Source: Smallanthus sonchifolius (lineage: Eukaryota; Streptophyta; Magnoliopsida; Asterales; Asteraceae). From it: DNA of 64,000 bases. Positions within the stretch are counted from its first letter, which is position 1. The number at the start of each line of letters is the position of its first letter. Below are positions 33,397-45,173 of this stretch, one piece after another. The position numbers and the translations under genes are program-made. The notes under the pieces are model-generated. The model had not been told where the DNA came from. It did not search any database and worked only from the letters and a program-made list of their open reading frames with translations. The stretch lies in the NCBI GenBank assembly GCA_023525975.1, contig CM042028.1, forward strand, positions 76,941,501 through 77,005,500, given 5' to 3'.

Positions 33397-33407
33397 TACA
33401 CACATCA
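32536..33407 (+). mobile_element. Athila 5' LTR (copy B, internally deleted)
   Basis: Begins TGATGTGTTAG and ends ACACATCA just before the primer-binding site, so it is the functional 5' LTR position. It is only 872 bp against 1755 bp for the 3' LTR at 43414. The middle is missing and replaced at 32772-32833 by a short patchwork. The ATAGA target copy precedes it (32531-32535). Confidence 0.85.
32772..32833. other. Templated filler at the LTR deletion junction
   Basis: The ~62-bp insert is built from repeats of ACTGTGTCCACGGATTG (twice) and GCAAACC, plus TTGTTAAACACG. All three occur elsewhere in the same LTR: CTGTGTCCAC near 33236, TTGCAAACC near 32763, TTGTTAAACA near 32912. This is a repair scar, not unique sequence. 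Confidence 0.65.
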
Positions 33408-33413
33408 AGTTTT

Positions 33414-33431
33414 TGGCGCCGTTGCCGGGGA
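33414..33431 (+). other. Athila primer-binding site
   Basis: TGGCGCCGTTGCCGGGGA, 6 bp after the LTR end, is the primer-binding sequence typical of Athila-type elements (complementary to tRNA-Asp in described members). Confidence 0.9.
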
Positions 33432-33746
33432 CACGGTTTTACGAGAACGATTGGAATTAATTTTTAGTCATTTAGTATATATATATTTTTTTGTGCATAT
33501 CGTGTTTTCTTGTTTGAAATTTTGCAATTTCTTTTTGTGTGTATATATTTTGCATTTTACTTGTTATTTCTAGTTGCATTTGTATATATATATATTTTAG
33601 TAAAGTTTTTATTCCATCTTATTTTTCATTTTTATTTTTTTATTTTTATTTTTATTTTCAATTATTTTATCTTTGTTTTTGCTTAACTTGTGTTTTCTTT
33701 GTACTAGGTTCGCGTATTCAAATCTAACTTGTCGTGCAGATCGTGT

Positions 33747-35919
33747 ATGTTCTCAACTCCCGTCGAGGAGGTTCCTGAGCCGTCTTCCGAGCCGGAGCGT
33801 GATCTTCATCGGAGATTGCGAGCCCGTTCCCGATTTGTGGCCCGGTTACTCGAGTTTGACGAGGTTGTTGTTGAAGAGGTAGAGGAGATGGCGGGCGAGG
33901 ATGCGGGTCGGACGCTTTCGGATTTTGGCAAACCGACACTTTAGGGTTTGGAGTCGAGCATAAATAGGCCGACGGTTGGAGCACATCAGTTCGAGATCAA
34001 ATCCAGCATTATACAAATGGTGCAGAACATGTGTCTGTTCGATAGCAAGGATCACGAGGATCCTAATACTCATTTGGCTGGTTTCTTAGAGATTTGCGCC
34101 ACTTTCAAAATTCGTGACGCTACCGACGATGCTATTCGGCTCTGGTTGTTCCCGTTTTCCTTATGGGATCGAGCCAAGGATTGGTTACTGTCACTTCCCC
34201 CTAGGTCCATTAGTACTTGGGACCAGATGGCTGCTAAATTCATAGAAAAGTACTTCCCTCCGGAGAAAACATCAAAGTTGAGGGCTAGGATTCTTTCTTT
34301 CCAGCGGGACGACGGGGAGACGATCTATGAAGTGGCAGCAGTGTAAGACCTTCTACAATGGTCTAGAGATGATAGGGAAGCAGCTGATCAACGCATACGC
34401 GGGTGGAGACATTGGAACGAAGACACCCCAAGAGGCGTATGACTTGCTAGAGAAGGTGGCATCGAAGAGCTACACTCAGCATACTTCCCGAGCAAGAACT
34501 CAGAGGCACTTTCCAGGTGGAATTGTTCACCAAGTGGATGAAATTACCTCTTTAGCTGCCTAGGTGGAAGCACTTTCCACCAAGATTGATCAGATGCATG
34601 TCCACAAGGCCCGGTCCTTGTGTGAGTTTTGTGGTGGGGTGCATCCCATGAGTGCTTGTCAGGTTGGGGATCAGGGGGCCCATAAGCAGGTTGATTTCAT
34701 GTCCAACCAGAATCGTCCCCACAATAATCCCTACAGCAACACATATAATCCGGGGTGTAGGAATCACCCGAATTTCAGTTGGAAGTCTGGCAACAATAGC
34801 CAGCAACCACCCGGATTCACTCAGCGCCCCCCATTCCAGCATCAGTCCCACCAGTGTCAAGGATAGAGTTCCTAGTTTCGACCTCAGCAGGGCCAGTTTC
34901 AAGGCCAAGGTTTAAGCAGCGGTCCACCACCCACACCTGAGGGTAAATCGAGTTTGGAGGACATGGTTGCATGGCTACTTGCCAACTCAGCGAGTCAGAA
35001 TCAGTTGGCAGAGAAGCAGAACCGTTACATGGAGGAGCGTTTTCACATGCATGAGACTGAGTTGAGGAATCAGAAAGCTTCGATCCAGACCATAGAGAAC
35101 CAGGTCGGGCAGATCGCGAAGCTTCTTTCTGAGAGACCACCAGGTGGCCTGCCTAGCAACACCGAGCCCAATCCCAAGGCTCATGTGAAGGCCATCACTT
35201 TGAGGAGCGGTAGAGGCACAGGACCGGATCCATAGGTTCCTGTGCATGAGTCATCCGAGGAGGAGGTTGCGATTGAGATTCCTGATGAGACACCGTCGAG
35301 GGGTAAACCGGCGAGCACATCGCGCCCTCGCGAGCCTGTGAGGGATTACACTCCCGCCGTTCCATACCCAGGCAAATTGAAGAAGTAGAAGATGGAGGAG
35401 CAGTATGGTAAGTTTTTAGGGTTGTTTAAGCAGTTGCATATCAACTTGCCATTTGTGGAGGCTCTAGCTCAGAAGCCTAAGTATGTGAGATTCTTGAAGG
35501 ATATCCTCACGAATAAGAGGAAATTGGAGGAGTTGTCTCAGGTGACGACGAATGAGGAGTTTTCGGCGGTGATTCAGAACAAGCTACCGGAGAAGAGACG
35601 AGATCCGAGGAGTTTCACCATCCCCTGTTTGATAGGTAGCTTATCGGTTAGCAATGCCTTAGCTGACCTTGGTTCTAGCATTAACCTCATGCCATATGCG
35701 GTCTTTGCTAAGCTTTAGTTGGGAGAACCTACACTGACACGCATGAGTATCCAGCAAGTCTATCGTCCGGTCAAGTATCCGCGAGGGATAGTGGAGAATA
35801 TGTTGGTTAAGGTTGATCGTTTTGTGTTTCCTGTAGACTTTGTGATTATGGACATGGATAAGGACAAGAATGTCCCTATTATCCTAGGTCGACCGTTCTT
35901 GGCCACCGTCAAGCCCTGA
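33747..35919 (+). pseudogene. Athila gag and protease, decayed
   Basis: From ATG 33747. The gag core at 34000-34340 (DPNTHLAGFLEICATFK...WDRAKDWLLSLP...FIEKYFPP) is typical of Athila/Ty3 gag. A zinc-knuckle-like CEFCGGVHPMSAC lies near 34620. A Gln/Asn-rich tail follows, and then an aspartic protease near 35620-35910 (active site reads ADLGSS; flap region IILGRPFLAT). In-frame stops lie at 33942, 34561, 34864, 35233, 35386 and 35716, with a frameshift near 34330. Most stops are TAG where the family has CAG (Gln). It is not translatable as a unit. Confidence 0.85.
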
Positions 35920-35966
35920 TTGATGTGTATTCAGGGAGGCTTACAATGAGGGTGGATTAAGAGGAG

Positions 35967-38900
35967 GTGACCTTTGATGTTGGGAGATCCATGCAGCACA
36001 CCCAGAATCAGGATGATTCATTTTACTTTGTTGAGACTATTTATTCTTGTGTGAGTGATCATCTCCACGACACAGCTGAGGAGGAGTCCCTGGACACCCA
36101 GATTGTAGGAGGGGAGACATTTGATCCGGTTGGTGAGGATCAGTTTGATGAGCAGTTGCATAGCCAGGAGAGCTATGAGTTTCCCCAGTGTTCAACGGTT
36201 TTTGTGATGGTTGATAGAGAGTATGAGCCGATTGAGCGGCCTTTTATTGAGGACCCACCACCTGTTGAGCTTAAGGAGCTCCCGAGCCATTTGGAGTATG
36301 CCTTTTTAGATGGTGAGTCTCGATTACCTGTCATTATCGCCTCTGATTTGACGAGTGATAAGAAGGCGAGGCTATTGGAGGTGCTGAAGCAGCACAAGCA
36401 GGCTATTGCATGGAAGATTATGGACATTAAGGGAATTAATCCCTCTTTCTGTACCCATAAGATCCTTATGGAGGATGACTACAAGCCCGCTGTGCAGCAC
36501 CAGAGGAGGTTGAACCCGAACATGCAGGAGGTAGTGAAGAAGGAGGTGATTAAGTTACTTGATGCTGGTTTGATTTATCCCATCTCCGATTCACCTTGGG
36601 TTAACCCGGATCAGGTTGTCCCTAAGAAGGGAGAAATGACTGTTATCACCAACGAGAGGAATGAGTTGATTCCTACTCGTACAGTCACAGGTTGGATAGT
36701 TTGCATCGATTACCGCAAACTCAATGATGCTACTCGGAAAGACTATTTTCCCCTCCCGTTCATTGATCAGATGTTGGAGAGATTAGCGGGGAAGATGTTC
36801 TATTGTTTCCTGGATGGCTTCTCTGGCTACTTCCAGATCCCGATTGCTCCTGAGGACCAGGAGAGGATGACATTCACATGTCCCTATGGCACATTTGCTT
36901 ATCGGCGGATGCCCTTTGGATTGTGTAATGCTCCGGCCACTTTCCAGCGTTGCATGGTGGCCATTTTCAATGATATGATTGAGGAATCCATGGAGGTTTT
37001 CATGGATGACTTTTCTGTGTTTGGGAGTTCCTTTGATCATTGCCTCAGGAATCTTGAGAGGATGTTGGACAGGTGCGAGGAGGCCAATCTAGTGTTGAAC
37101 TGGGAGAAATGCCACTTCATGGTGAACGAGGGCATTGTGCTTAGGCACAAGGTTTCACGCGCAGGGATTGAGGTTGATAGAGCTAAGATTGATACCATAT
37201 CTAAGCTACCCCCGCCCACTTCTGTGAAATCTATTCGGAGCTTCCTTGGTCACGTGGTCTTTTACAAACGCTTTATTAAAGATTTTTCTAAGATTGCCCG
37301 ACCGATGACCCAGCTTCTTGAGAAGGAAGCCCAGTTCGTGTTCTCCGACGAGTGCCTCAGTGCATTCAATTTGTTGAAGGAGAAGTTGGTGAATGTCCCT
37401 ATCATGGTGGCTCCTGATTGGAAGCTGCCATTTGAGATCATGTGTGACGCGAGTGACTTCGCTGTTGGGGCGGTCTTAGGATAGAGGATAGAGAAGCAGT
37501 TTCACCCAATTTATTATGCGAGCAAGACGCTCAATGACGCACAGGAGCACTACACCACGACGGAGAAAGAGCTCCTAGCCGTTGTCTTCGCTTTCGAAAA
37601 ATTCCGGTCTTATCTCGTCCTATCAAAGACCATTGTATCCACCGACCATGCAGCTCTTCGGCACATGTTCAGCAAACAGGATGCCAAACCCCGTCTAATC
37701 CGGTGGGTTTTGCTGCTTCAGGAGTTCGACGTTGAGATCCGCGATAAAAAGGGCGCAGAGAATGTTGTAGCGGACCACTTGTCCCGTCTTGAGTGCTCAG
37801 CTTCATCTTAACTTGTGGGGTCATCCATAAATGACAATTTTCCCCACGAGTTTCTCATGCACATACAGACACAGGATGAGGAATGTCCATGCTTTGCTGA
37901 TTTTAGTGGGATTGTGATTAAGGGTTTAACGCATCAGCATAAGCGAAAGTTCATTGCGGATGTGAAGCACTATCTTTGAGAGGATCCCTATTTGTTTCGA
38001 GTCGTGGCTGATTAGATCGTGCGTAGGTGTGTGTTTGGAGATGAGGCACGTCAGGTGCTTAGACACTGCCACGAGGGCCCGACAGGTGGACATCATTGAG
38101 CTACCTTGACCGCAAAGAAGGTCTTTGACGCCGGTTTCTTCTGGCCTACCATCTTTCGGGATGCTCATGAGATGATCCGAGCTTGTGACACTTGCAAGAG
38201 GGCGAGCAACATTTCGTCAAGGAATGAGATACCCCAGAACAGCATCCAGATTTGTGAGATTTTTGATGTCTGGGGTATTGACTTTATGGGACCTTTCCCA
38301 GCTTCTCGTGGCAACCGGTATATCCTATTAGCTGTTGACTACGTTTCTAAGTGGGCCGAGGCTCAAGCCTTGCCTACTAATGATGCTAGGGTGGTTGTTC
38401 AATTTCTGAAGAAGCTGTTCTCTCGCTTTGGTGCCCCCAAAGCTCTTATTAGTGACCGTGGGACCCACTTATGCAACTCCCAGTTGGATAAGGCTCTATC
38501 ACGATATGGTGTGAACCATAGATTCTCCACATCCTACCATCCACAGACCAGTGGACAGGTAGAGGTCACGAACTGGGGCATAAAGCGGATTCTTGAGAAG
38601 ACGATTGGTCAATACCGAAAGGATTGGTCGGATAGGTTAGATGATGCACTTTGGGCCTTCCAAACTGCGTATAAGTCGCCTATTGGTACCACACCATTTA
38701 GGTTGATCTATGGAAAGGAGTGCCATTTTCTGGTGGAGTTGGAGCATAAGGCTTATTGGGCGTTGAAAGTGGTGAATCTTGACTTGGTGAGCGCGGGTGA
38801 GAACCGGTTCACTCAGATTCATGAGCTTGATGAGTTGAGGAATCAAGCCTATGCAAACTCCACGATCTATAAGGAGCACACTAAGAGTTTACATGACCGA

Positions 38901-39161
38901 CGCTTGAAGGACAATAAGGAATTCCGAGTGGGTGGTCGTGTGTTGCTTTACAACTCTAGGCTGCGATTGTTTCCCGAGAAGTTGAAGTCCCGATGGACGG
39001 GTCCCTACACGGTTAAGGAGATTTTTCCTTATGGGACCGTCGAGATTGAGCACGAAGATGGGAGGATCTTCAAGGTCAACGGTCATCGTCTTAAGCCACA
39101 CATTGACAGACCGGTTGACCCGGCATTGGAGGTGGTTGACCTCCACCCCAAGGACAAATGA
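35967..39161 (+). pseudogene. Athila pol: RT, RNase H, integrase
   Basis: The RT carries IDYRKLNDATRKDYFPLPFIDQ and the catalytic FMDDFSVFG, the usual Athila form. Its frame stops at 37482-37484, where CAG to TAG would explain the break. RNase H continues in the same frame (YYASKTLNDAQEHYTTTEKELLAVVFA) to 37811. The integrase has the H2C2 region near 38060-38200, the catalytic WGIDFMGPFP and SDRGTHLCN, and the SYHPQTSGQ motif (38106-39161), preceded by several stops (37809, 37977, near 38014). Length and order fit a complete but dead Athila pol. Confidence 0.9.
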
Positions 39162-40254
39162 ATTCGGGGACTTGAGTCTAGCTAACGACTCGTTAATAAA
39201 CTTAGCATGTTTCGGTATCATCTTTGGTAACAATTCTTAGATTTTGTTTCTATTTTTATTTCTTATTTTTGTTTTTATTTTTTTAGAATTTTACCATTTA
39301 TTTTTGAGTTTAGGTGATCGGATCGTGTTTTGGATCAACCGGACTTTGGTTAGTGATTGGGATGTCTCAGGTATGTTTTCTGAATTTTTAGAAATTTTAG
39401 TTTGGAAGAATCGCAGTCGGGTTGGGTACAAGCTACATAAAAATCAGGGTTTTCTGTCTGCTGTGCAAGAGACACGGTCGTGCCTCCCTATAGGTGCGGT
39501 CGTGCCTCTAACCCTAGGCGCGGTCGTGCCAAAGCACTTGACGCGGTCGTGCCTCAACATTTGGGGGCGGTTTAAATTAGTTTTTCAAAGACAGACTTTT
39601 CATTCACCTCCCCCGTCGAACCCCCTTATTGCGATTCTCCCTAATTTTCGTCGCGTTGCTTCCTTCTCCACGATCTAAGGTAAGTTTCCGATTCCTTTTC
39701 TTTTGCGTTCGTGTTTAGACCTAGGATTTTACTCCATTGGTGTGTGTAGAAATCTAAGTTTTAGCTAGTTTTAGGTTTTGGTAATCTTTGTCCGTTTATT
39801 TATTGTTTGTAGTTAGTTTAGGTCATACGTGCTCCCTGGGATGCTAGGCCAAGAAAGCCCCTTCATAAAACGTGTTTAAATGGCGAATTTTGAAATCTGA
39901 AAACCCTAAAATGGGTTGAGCACGGTCGCACTCATGACCAGAAGCGGTCGTGCTCGGCTTTTAAATCCCAGGAGAGCTTGGTTTGGTCAAGCGCGGCCAT
40001 GCCTCTGTTGAGCGCGGTCGTGTCTATTGGATTTTTCCTTAGCGCGGTCGTGCCCCGTACCTGGCGCGACCGTGTTGTCGAATACTTGTGCATGTGGTCA
40101 GCCACAACGCGACCATTGGCTGGACAATTGGCCTAGGCGCGGTCGTGCCCCTTCCCAGGCGTGACCGTGCCCCTTCATAACTTAGGTTAGAAACTTCATA
40201 AATTCAGTCTAGCGTCTTCATAACTGTTCTGATTTCATTTTTGTTGTCTTGCAG
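39162..40254 (+). other. Athila spacer before the env-like ORF
   Basis: Non-coding, T-rich at first. It has two arrays of the GCACGGTCGTGC motif (39471-39553, 39919-40171, many copies in the GCGCGGTCGTGCC form) and a splice-acceptor-like tract (TTTTTGTTGTCTTGCAG) ending exactly before ATG 40255. Confidence 0.7.
39471..40171. repeat. GCACGGTCGTGC motif arrays in Athila internal DNA
   Basis: Two clusters: 39471-39553 (four copies at roughly 20-25-bp spacing, e.g. GGTGCGGTCGTGCC) and 39919-40171 (about eight copies in both orientations). Spacer sequences differ from those of the LTR arrays, so this is not a copy of the LTR block. Confidence 0.8.
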
Positions 40255-41553
40255 ATGGCAGGCAACCGGGATCACCCATACTTGGAGTTTGATCTCAACG
40301 AGCATGAGTACGAGGCTCGTCTTGATGTTCTGTGGCCCCGTCGAGGCCGGATTTTGGCTGCACGTCGCCTTGAGTCAGCTACTATCGACGCCATCGGTCA
40401 GCAGGACCGATGGAACGATCTTGTCACCACCCCCTTGCGTCATTTGTTCAGGCTCCATGCTATCCAGTACGTAGAGCTTGTGATGGAGTTTTTCTCCACA
40501 TATGAGTTTGATTATCCTTGCGCGGACCTAGAGCAGCCCGAGACGATTAGGTTTAGGCTAGGCGGGGAGTGGCGAGTGATGTCTGTTGCCAGGTTCGGGA
40601 GACTATTGGGTTTGTACAAGAGACAGGAGCTCCAGACAGAGATATTCACCAAGGGTATCACCGAGTTCCTGACAGAGGAGGATAAAGACCAGTTCTGGCA
40701 CGAGTTTGGATTTGGGATGTATGATCCGAGTTTGACCAAGGCTTCAAGCCTTCAGGATCCTTTGCACCGTGTTCTTCATCGCTGCATTGTTTATTCGATA
40801 TATGGGAGAGGTCAGGGGGAGACGGTAGTGAACCTGAGGGAGCTATTTTATATGTTTTGCCTTGTACGCTCGCGCACCTGCAATCTTGCGCATTCTATTG
40901 CGGGGTACTTGGTGAACAGTTCAGGGCGCGATGTTACCAACGCTATCTGTGGAGGTCACTTTGTGACCAAGCTGGCGAGGCACTTTCAGTTGTTGACCGA
41001 TGATTTGATAGGGGATCTGACCCCTGTGGCAGAGACCGTCGTGATGACCATGCAGACACTGAGAAACATGCACGTAGCTCGTCGTGGCATAGGAGGGATT
41101 CGATTGGTTGACAGATGGGGATGGATATGGGATCCAGACCATCCGGGTCCCGATCCAGATCTTGTACAGGCCGAGGCCGTCGCCGCCGCCCATCAGGCAC
41201 ACGCCGCTCAGCAGGAGCAGGGGCACATCGACCCACATCACGGGCACGAGCATCATGAGCCCGACCAGCCGCCTCCTCCGCCTCCGCCGCCACCACCACC
41301 TCCTCCTGTTACCGTCACCCATGAATTGTTCATGCGCTACTAGGCCTGGCAGTATGAGGTCCAGTGCGCTGTTGCTGCTGGCGAGGCACCATACGTGGTT
41401 CCCCTCCCATTCTTTATGCGGCCGGAGTAGCATCCGGATCAGCCACCACCATCTCCACCGCACCATCAGTCACCACCACCATCACCACCAGCAGCAGGAG
41501 GCGAGGGAGGCGGGGCCGCCGACATCGACCTCGATGGCATGCAGTGGGAGTAA
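40255..41553 (+). pseudogene. Athila ORF-1/env-like protein with two TAG stops
   Basis: Starts at ATG 40255, directly after the acceptor-like TTGCAG. The first 363 codons are open to a TAG at 41341-41343. The frame then continues through a second TAG near 41430 (context PE*HPD, CAG to TAG likely) to a TAA at 41551-41553. The protein matches the putative third ORF of Athila elements (Arabidopsis retrotransposon ORF-1 family): an N-terminal globular part with FFSTYEFDYP and RLGGEWRVMS, a central SIAGYLVN region, and a His-rich then poly-Pro C-terminus. No transmembrane segment is evident. An envelope role is only an old proposal for the family. Confidence 0.75.
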
Positions 41554-41891
41554 TACCTCCCATTGCCTTTTGGTATCATTTTAGAGAGTTGTACTTGGTT
41601 GTATTTTGTACAAACTCTTTTATCACGCTTCGGCGTTTGTATTTGCTCTTTCTTTGTACTTTTGTTTCCATGTACTGTTGTATATGTTTGTCTTTACATT
41701 TCTTTTTATATTTTGGCTTGATGTTACTGATCTGTATTTGATATTGTTAGTCTTGATTAGATCTTGGAATTGTGGAACGTCATTGTTGTGGGTAGGCTTT
41801 TTGCGTGTGCCATGATCGACATGAGGGAAGTTTCAGTTCTCCCTTCACACTTCATTGCTTTGCATTCCATTTCGCATAACATGTTTTTGTA

Positions 41892-41985
41892 TACATTGAG
41901 GGCAATGTATGTTTCTAAAGTGTGGGGTTGGGTGTTTATTCTCTGCTTTACATTATTTTTTGATGTACATTGAGGGCAATGTACA
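41892..41985 (+). repeat. Duplicated stem-loop plus G-tract module
   Basis: TACATTG-AGGG-CAATGTA is followed by AAGTGTGGGGTTGGG, and about 72 bp later TGTACATTG-AGGG-CAATGTACA is followed by AAGTGTAGGGTGGG. The module resembles the one at the true polypurine tract (43376-43413), where TTGCTTG-AGGA-CAAGCAA precedes GTTTGGGGTTG. These may be spare or ancestral plus-strand priming sites. Confidence 0.65.
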
Positions 41986-43398
41986 ATTCTAAGTGTAGGG
42001 TGGGAATTTATTCACGCGATGTTTGTCTTTTTGAGCATTTTATCACTTCATTTTTTGCAAAATCTTCTTTCATAATTTCTATTGGCACTAAATTAGTTTT
42101 ATAAAATTAAAAAACACAAAAATATAATAAAAGTTAACCGTTTAGCATTCACAATTTTTAGTAAATAATAGAGGTTTGATTTTTCGAAAGCAATTGAGAT
42201 AGAAATTCCATCGAGTCAAACCCAATTTTTTGTGATAACCATGGGTTTTAGTGGGCTAAACGAATGAATGGCATGTAACCTTTTGCTTACACCCATTCCT
42301 TTCCCTTTCCGTGAGTTTATTTTTTAGCGTTGATAGCTTTAGACATTGTTTGCTCTCGTTTTTGCGGATTTGAGTGTGCCGGATGTTTCATGCTTATTAG
42401 AACTTGCTTTTAGTATACATTTCGAAATCATAAACATAAATATTGCATAAAAATAATTGAGGCATTAGGATAAACCCCTTTGTTAGCCTTTTATTTTTAT
42501 TTTTCCCTTCATCCGAACACATCCACTAGTTAGCCACGTTGAGTTTATCCCATGTTTTTCTTTTATTACCCATATTACACCGCCATTAAACCTTCATTAG
42601 CCTTTTTATTTATTTATTTATTTATTCTATTTTTCACCCGTGTTAGAAATCCGGTTGGCTAATGTTAATTTTATAGCTTTTATTTTGTTGTAATCTTCAA
42701 ATTCTTGAGAAGTTTTCAGCTAAGAAAAGATGCATATTGACTTAGTTCCCTTCAAAAGAAAAGAAAAGAATTAGTAAAAAAAATCACCAAAATTAGATGA
42801 ATTATAGCCGATTAGAGCAATTTTATGAGCAAAGATGGAAATAATTCGGTTGTTAGCTCTTATCTATACGGAAGTATTAGTTAGTGTATTTATCTTATTA
42901 GAAGTTGTTTTAGTTTTTGAGTTAGCATAGCCGCCGGGTTTTTAGCCATTTAACCACTTTTAAATTCCACTTCCTTACCCTTAGCCATTGCCAAGTTACA
43001 ACCCGTTTAAATCCCTCTTGATTTGTGCTTTGTTTCATGTTAGTTGGTAGAGATTTGATCTTTTAGCAAGCTTATGATTTATGCATGATTCATTGTCTTG
43101 GCATTTGAGTGTTCTATACATACTCCATTACTTGTATGATCATATATATTCCCGAGTGTGTGTGAACATTGTGAGAAGCATAAAGTTGCATGCTAATGAT
43201 TTCCTAGGCATATTCATTTGCTCATTCGGTTGTCACTTCATTGGGCTCCTTGGGTTTCATTTAGTTAATTTTGCATTTCTTGAAAATCTTTTCAAACCTT
43301 TATAAGTTTATTAATGCTTACGGTTTTCCGATTTGATCCATAGTGTCATTGGAAGTTTTGTTTCATTTTGATTTCTTGCTTGAGGACAAGCAATGTTC

Positions 43399-43413
43399 AA
43401 GTTTGGGGTTGTT
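43399..43413 (+). other. Athila polypurine tract
   Basis: AAGTTTGGGGTTGTT immediately precedes the 3' LTR start TGATGTG. It is less purine-pure than typical, but the position is right. Confidence 0.5.
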
Positions 43414-45168
43414 TGATGTGTTAGTATTTACACATCTTTTTGGCACAAAACTTCGCTCATTTAACGATCAATTCTTGGTTATATTCAACGTTTAGACACT
43501 TATTTGCTTCATTTCCTATTTTGTAGGTTTTTGTGAAGCATGGTGAACAAACAAGAGGATTCCAGGATAAAAAGTGAAGTTTTAGGGTTTCTGTGATAGA
43601 GGCACGGTCATGCCCCCTACTTGGCACGGCCGTGCCAAGCTTGCAAACCCTAGGCACGGTAGCGCCCACATCTTGCACGACCGTGCCTTGGCTCCCCACG
43701 GTCGCGTGTCACATCGTGAGTCTGAACAGCCGTACGTCCTCGATCAGTGGTACCCAATGGAAGCTCCGGATCGGTCAACCCTCTATCACACAGTCGTGTT
43801 AAGACCTAGACACGACCGCGCCTTGGTACCAGGCACGGTCGTGCCCTCTCTCTTGGCACGGTCGTGCCTCCCCTTTTCTATTTAAACAGAACTTAAACTC
43901 TCATTCAGACATTCAGCAACCAGAGAGAAAAACCCACTGTTCCAGCTCGTATTACCCTTGTTCCAACCACATTTCAAGCTTATTGGAGAGGATACAACAT
44001 CAAGAGGATCATCATACATCAACAACAACATATAGGCTTGGAGGAGTGGTTTGATTCTTGTTTTCATATCATGTTTCTCACTATTTTTCCCTGCTTATTT
44101 GTAATTTTTGTGCTCATGATAAGCTAAAACTCTTGTTCACTTTGGTTTAGATGAAGTTTAGATACATTTGACAACATTCATGGATTATTGGCAATTATTG
44201 TGTTAATGTTATGACAACCTTATGATTATTCTTCGATGAAATTATACATTCGAGTATTTTGAGTTGTTTACAAGACTTGTATTTGTGTATGCCATATTAT
44301 GTTGAAAAACTTGTGGTTTATGCTTATATTTATGGGTTGGTGTATGTATTTATACTAGCTTATAGCATTTGACTAGGAATGGTGAATGAAGTCTTGTTTA
44401 TGAATCATTATATTTGTATGTGTATCCGATACTTATGTTTGGAAAGACAAAGTGTTTGTTATAATGTTTCATGCTTAGTTTTATGTTTATCTAGGAATTG
44501 TTGTCACATTCTCCTAATTTATATAACCTTTGTATGTTGAAGAAATGCATATTGTTGTCTAATTTAATCAACTTGAGATGGGTAGTGTGTTGTTCATACT
44601 ATCTTTCCAACTAGTTGTTGGATTAGTGTACCTTAATCGGAAGCTAGTTCAATCTTTATAAACATTGACATGATTGTTAAACACTTGAGCTTCATTGTAT
44701 GACTTTAGGTGGTTGGTTTGTATAATTCATGCTAGCTTTCCGAATGATCATTTGATTAGATATCTTTGACGAGAATTTAGTCAATTTATGTTTCGTGTAT
44801 TTGCCATGCTTCTATGAGTGTATTAAATGTATTCTAGATGGATTCGACACCAAAGTGATATTTTCTCCTAGATTGTTTGACTTGTGATCTTAGCTTTGTT
44901 TATATATTTGCATGATAGTTAAGTAAAACACACTCTTCAAAATATCTTTTTACCATCACTTGATTGAATCTTAGTTCCGGTCTATTATTGCATTCCACTG
45001 TGTCCACGGGTTGATATCCGCTTCTTACCTTTAATATACTGCTATCCGGCGGGTACACTGCCCCATGTGTGTGTGATTAGTCTTTGGTGAAAACCCTTTT
45101 TAAAACTCAAATTGTGTGAAAAAATACTTACAAAAATATATATATATATATATAGTTTACATACATCA
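43414..45168 (+). mobile_element. Athila 3' LTR (complete)
   Basis: 1755 bp from TGATGTGTTAG to ATACATCA, with inverted tips TGATGT/ACATCA. It is followed by the ATAGA target duplication (45169-45173), after which chromovirus-1 protease sequence resumes. A GCACGGTCGTGC array lies at 43601-43868 and a short (TA)n tract near its end. Confidence 0.9.
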
Positions 45169-45173
45169 ATAGA

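Larger units (their letters stand above)
41554..43413 (+). other. Athila 3' non-coding region
   Basis: About 1.86 kb, T-rich, without a credible gene. It includes three similar stem-loops followed by a G-rich run: 41892-41909, 41964-41985 and 43376-43393. The last is followed by the polypurine-like GTTTGGGGTTGTT ahead of the 3' LTR. Confidence 0.7.

Noticed and set aside
40921..41741. Several long alternative frames around the Athila env-like C-terminus
   Set aside because: They are by-products of the CCN-rich poly-Pro region; only the plus frame from 40255 matches an Athila ORF.
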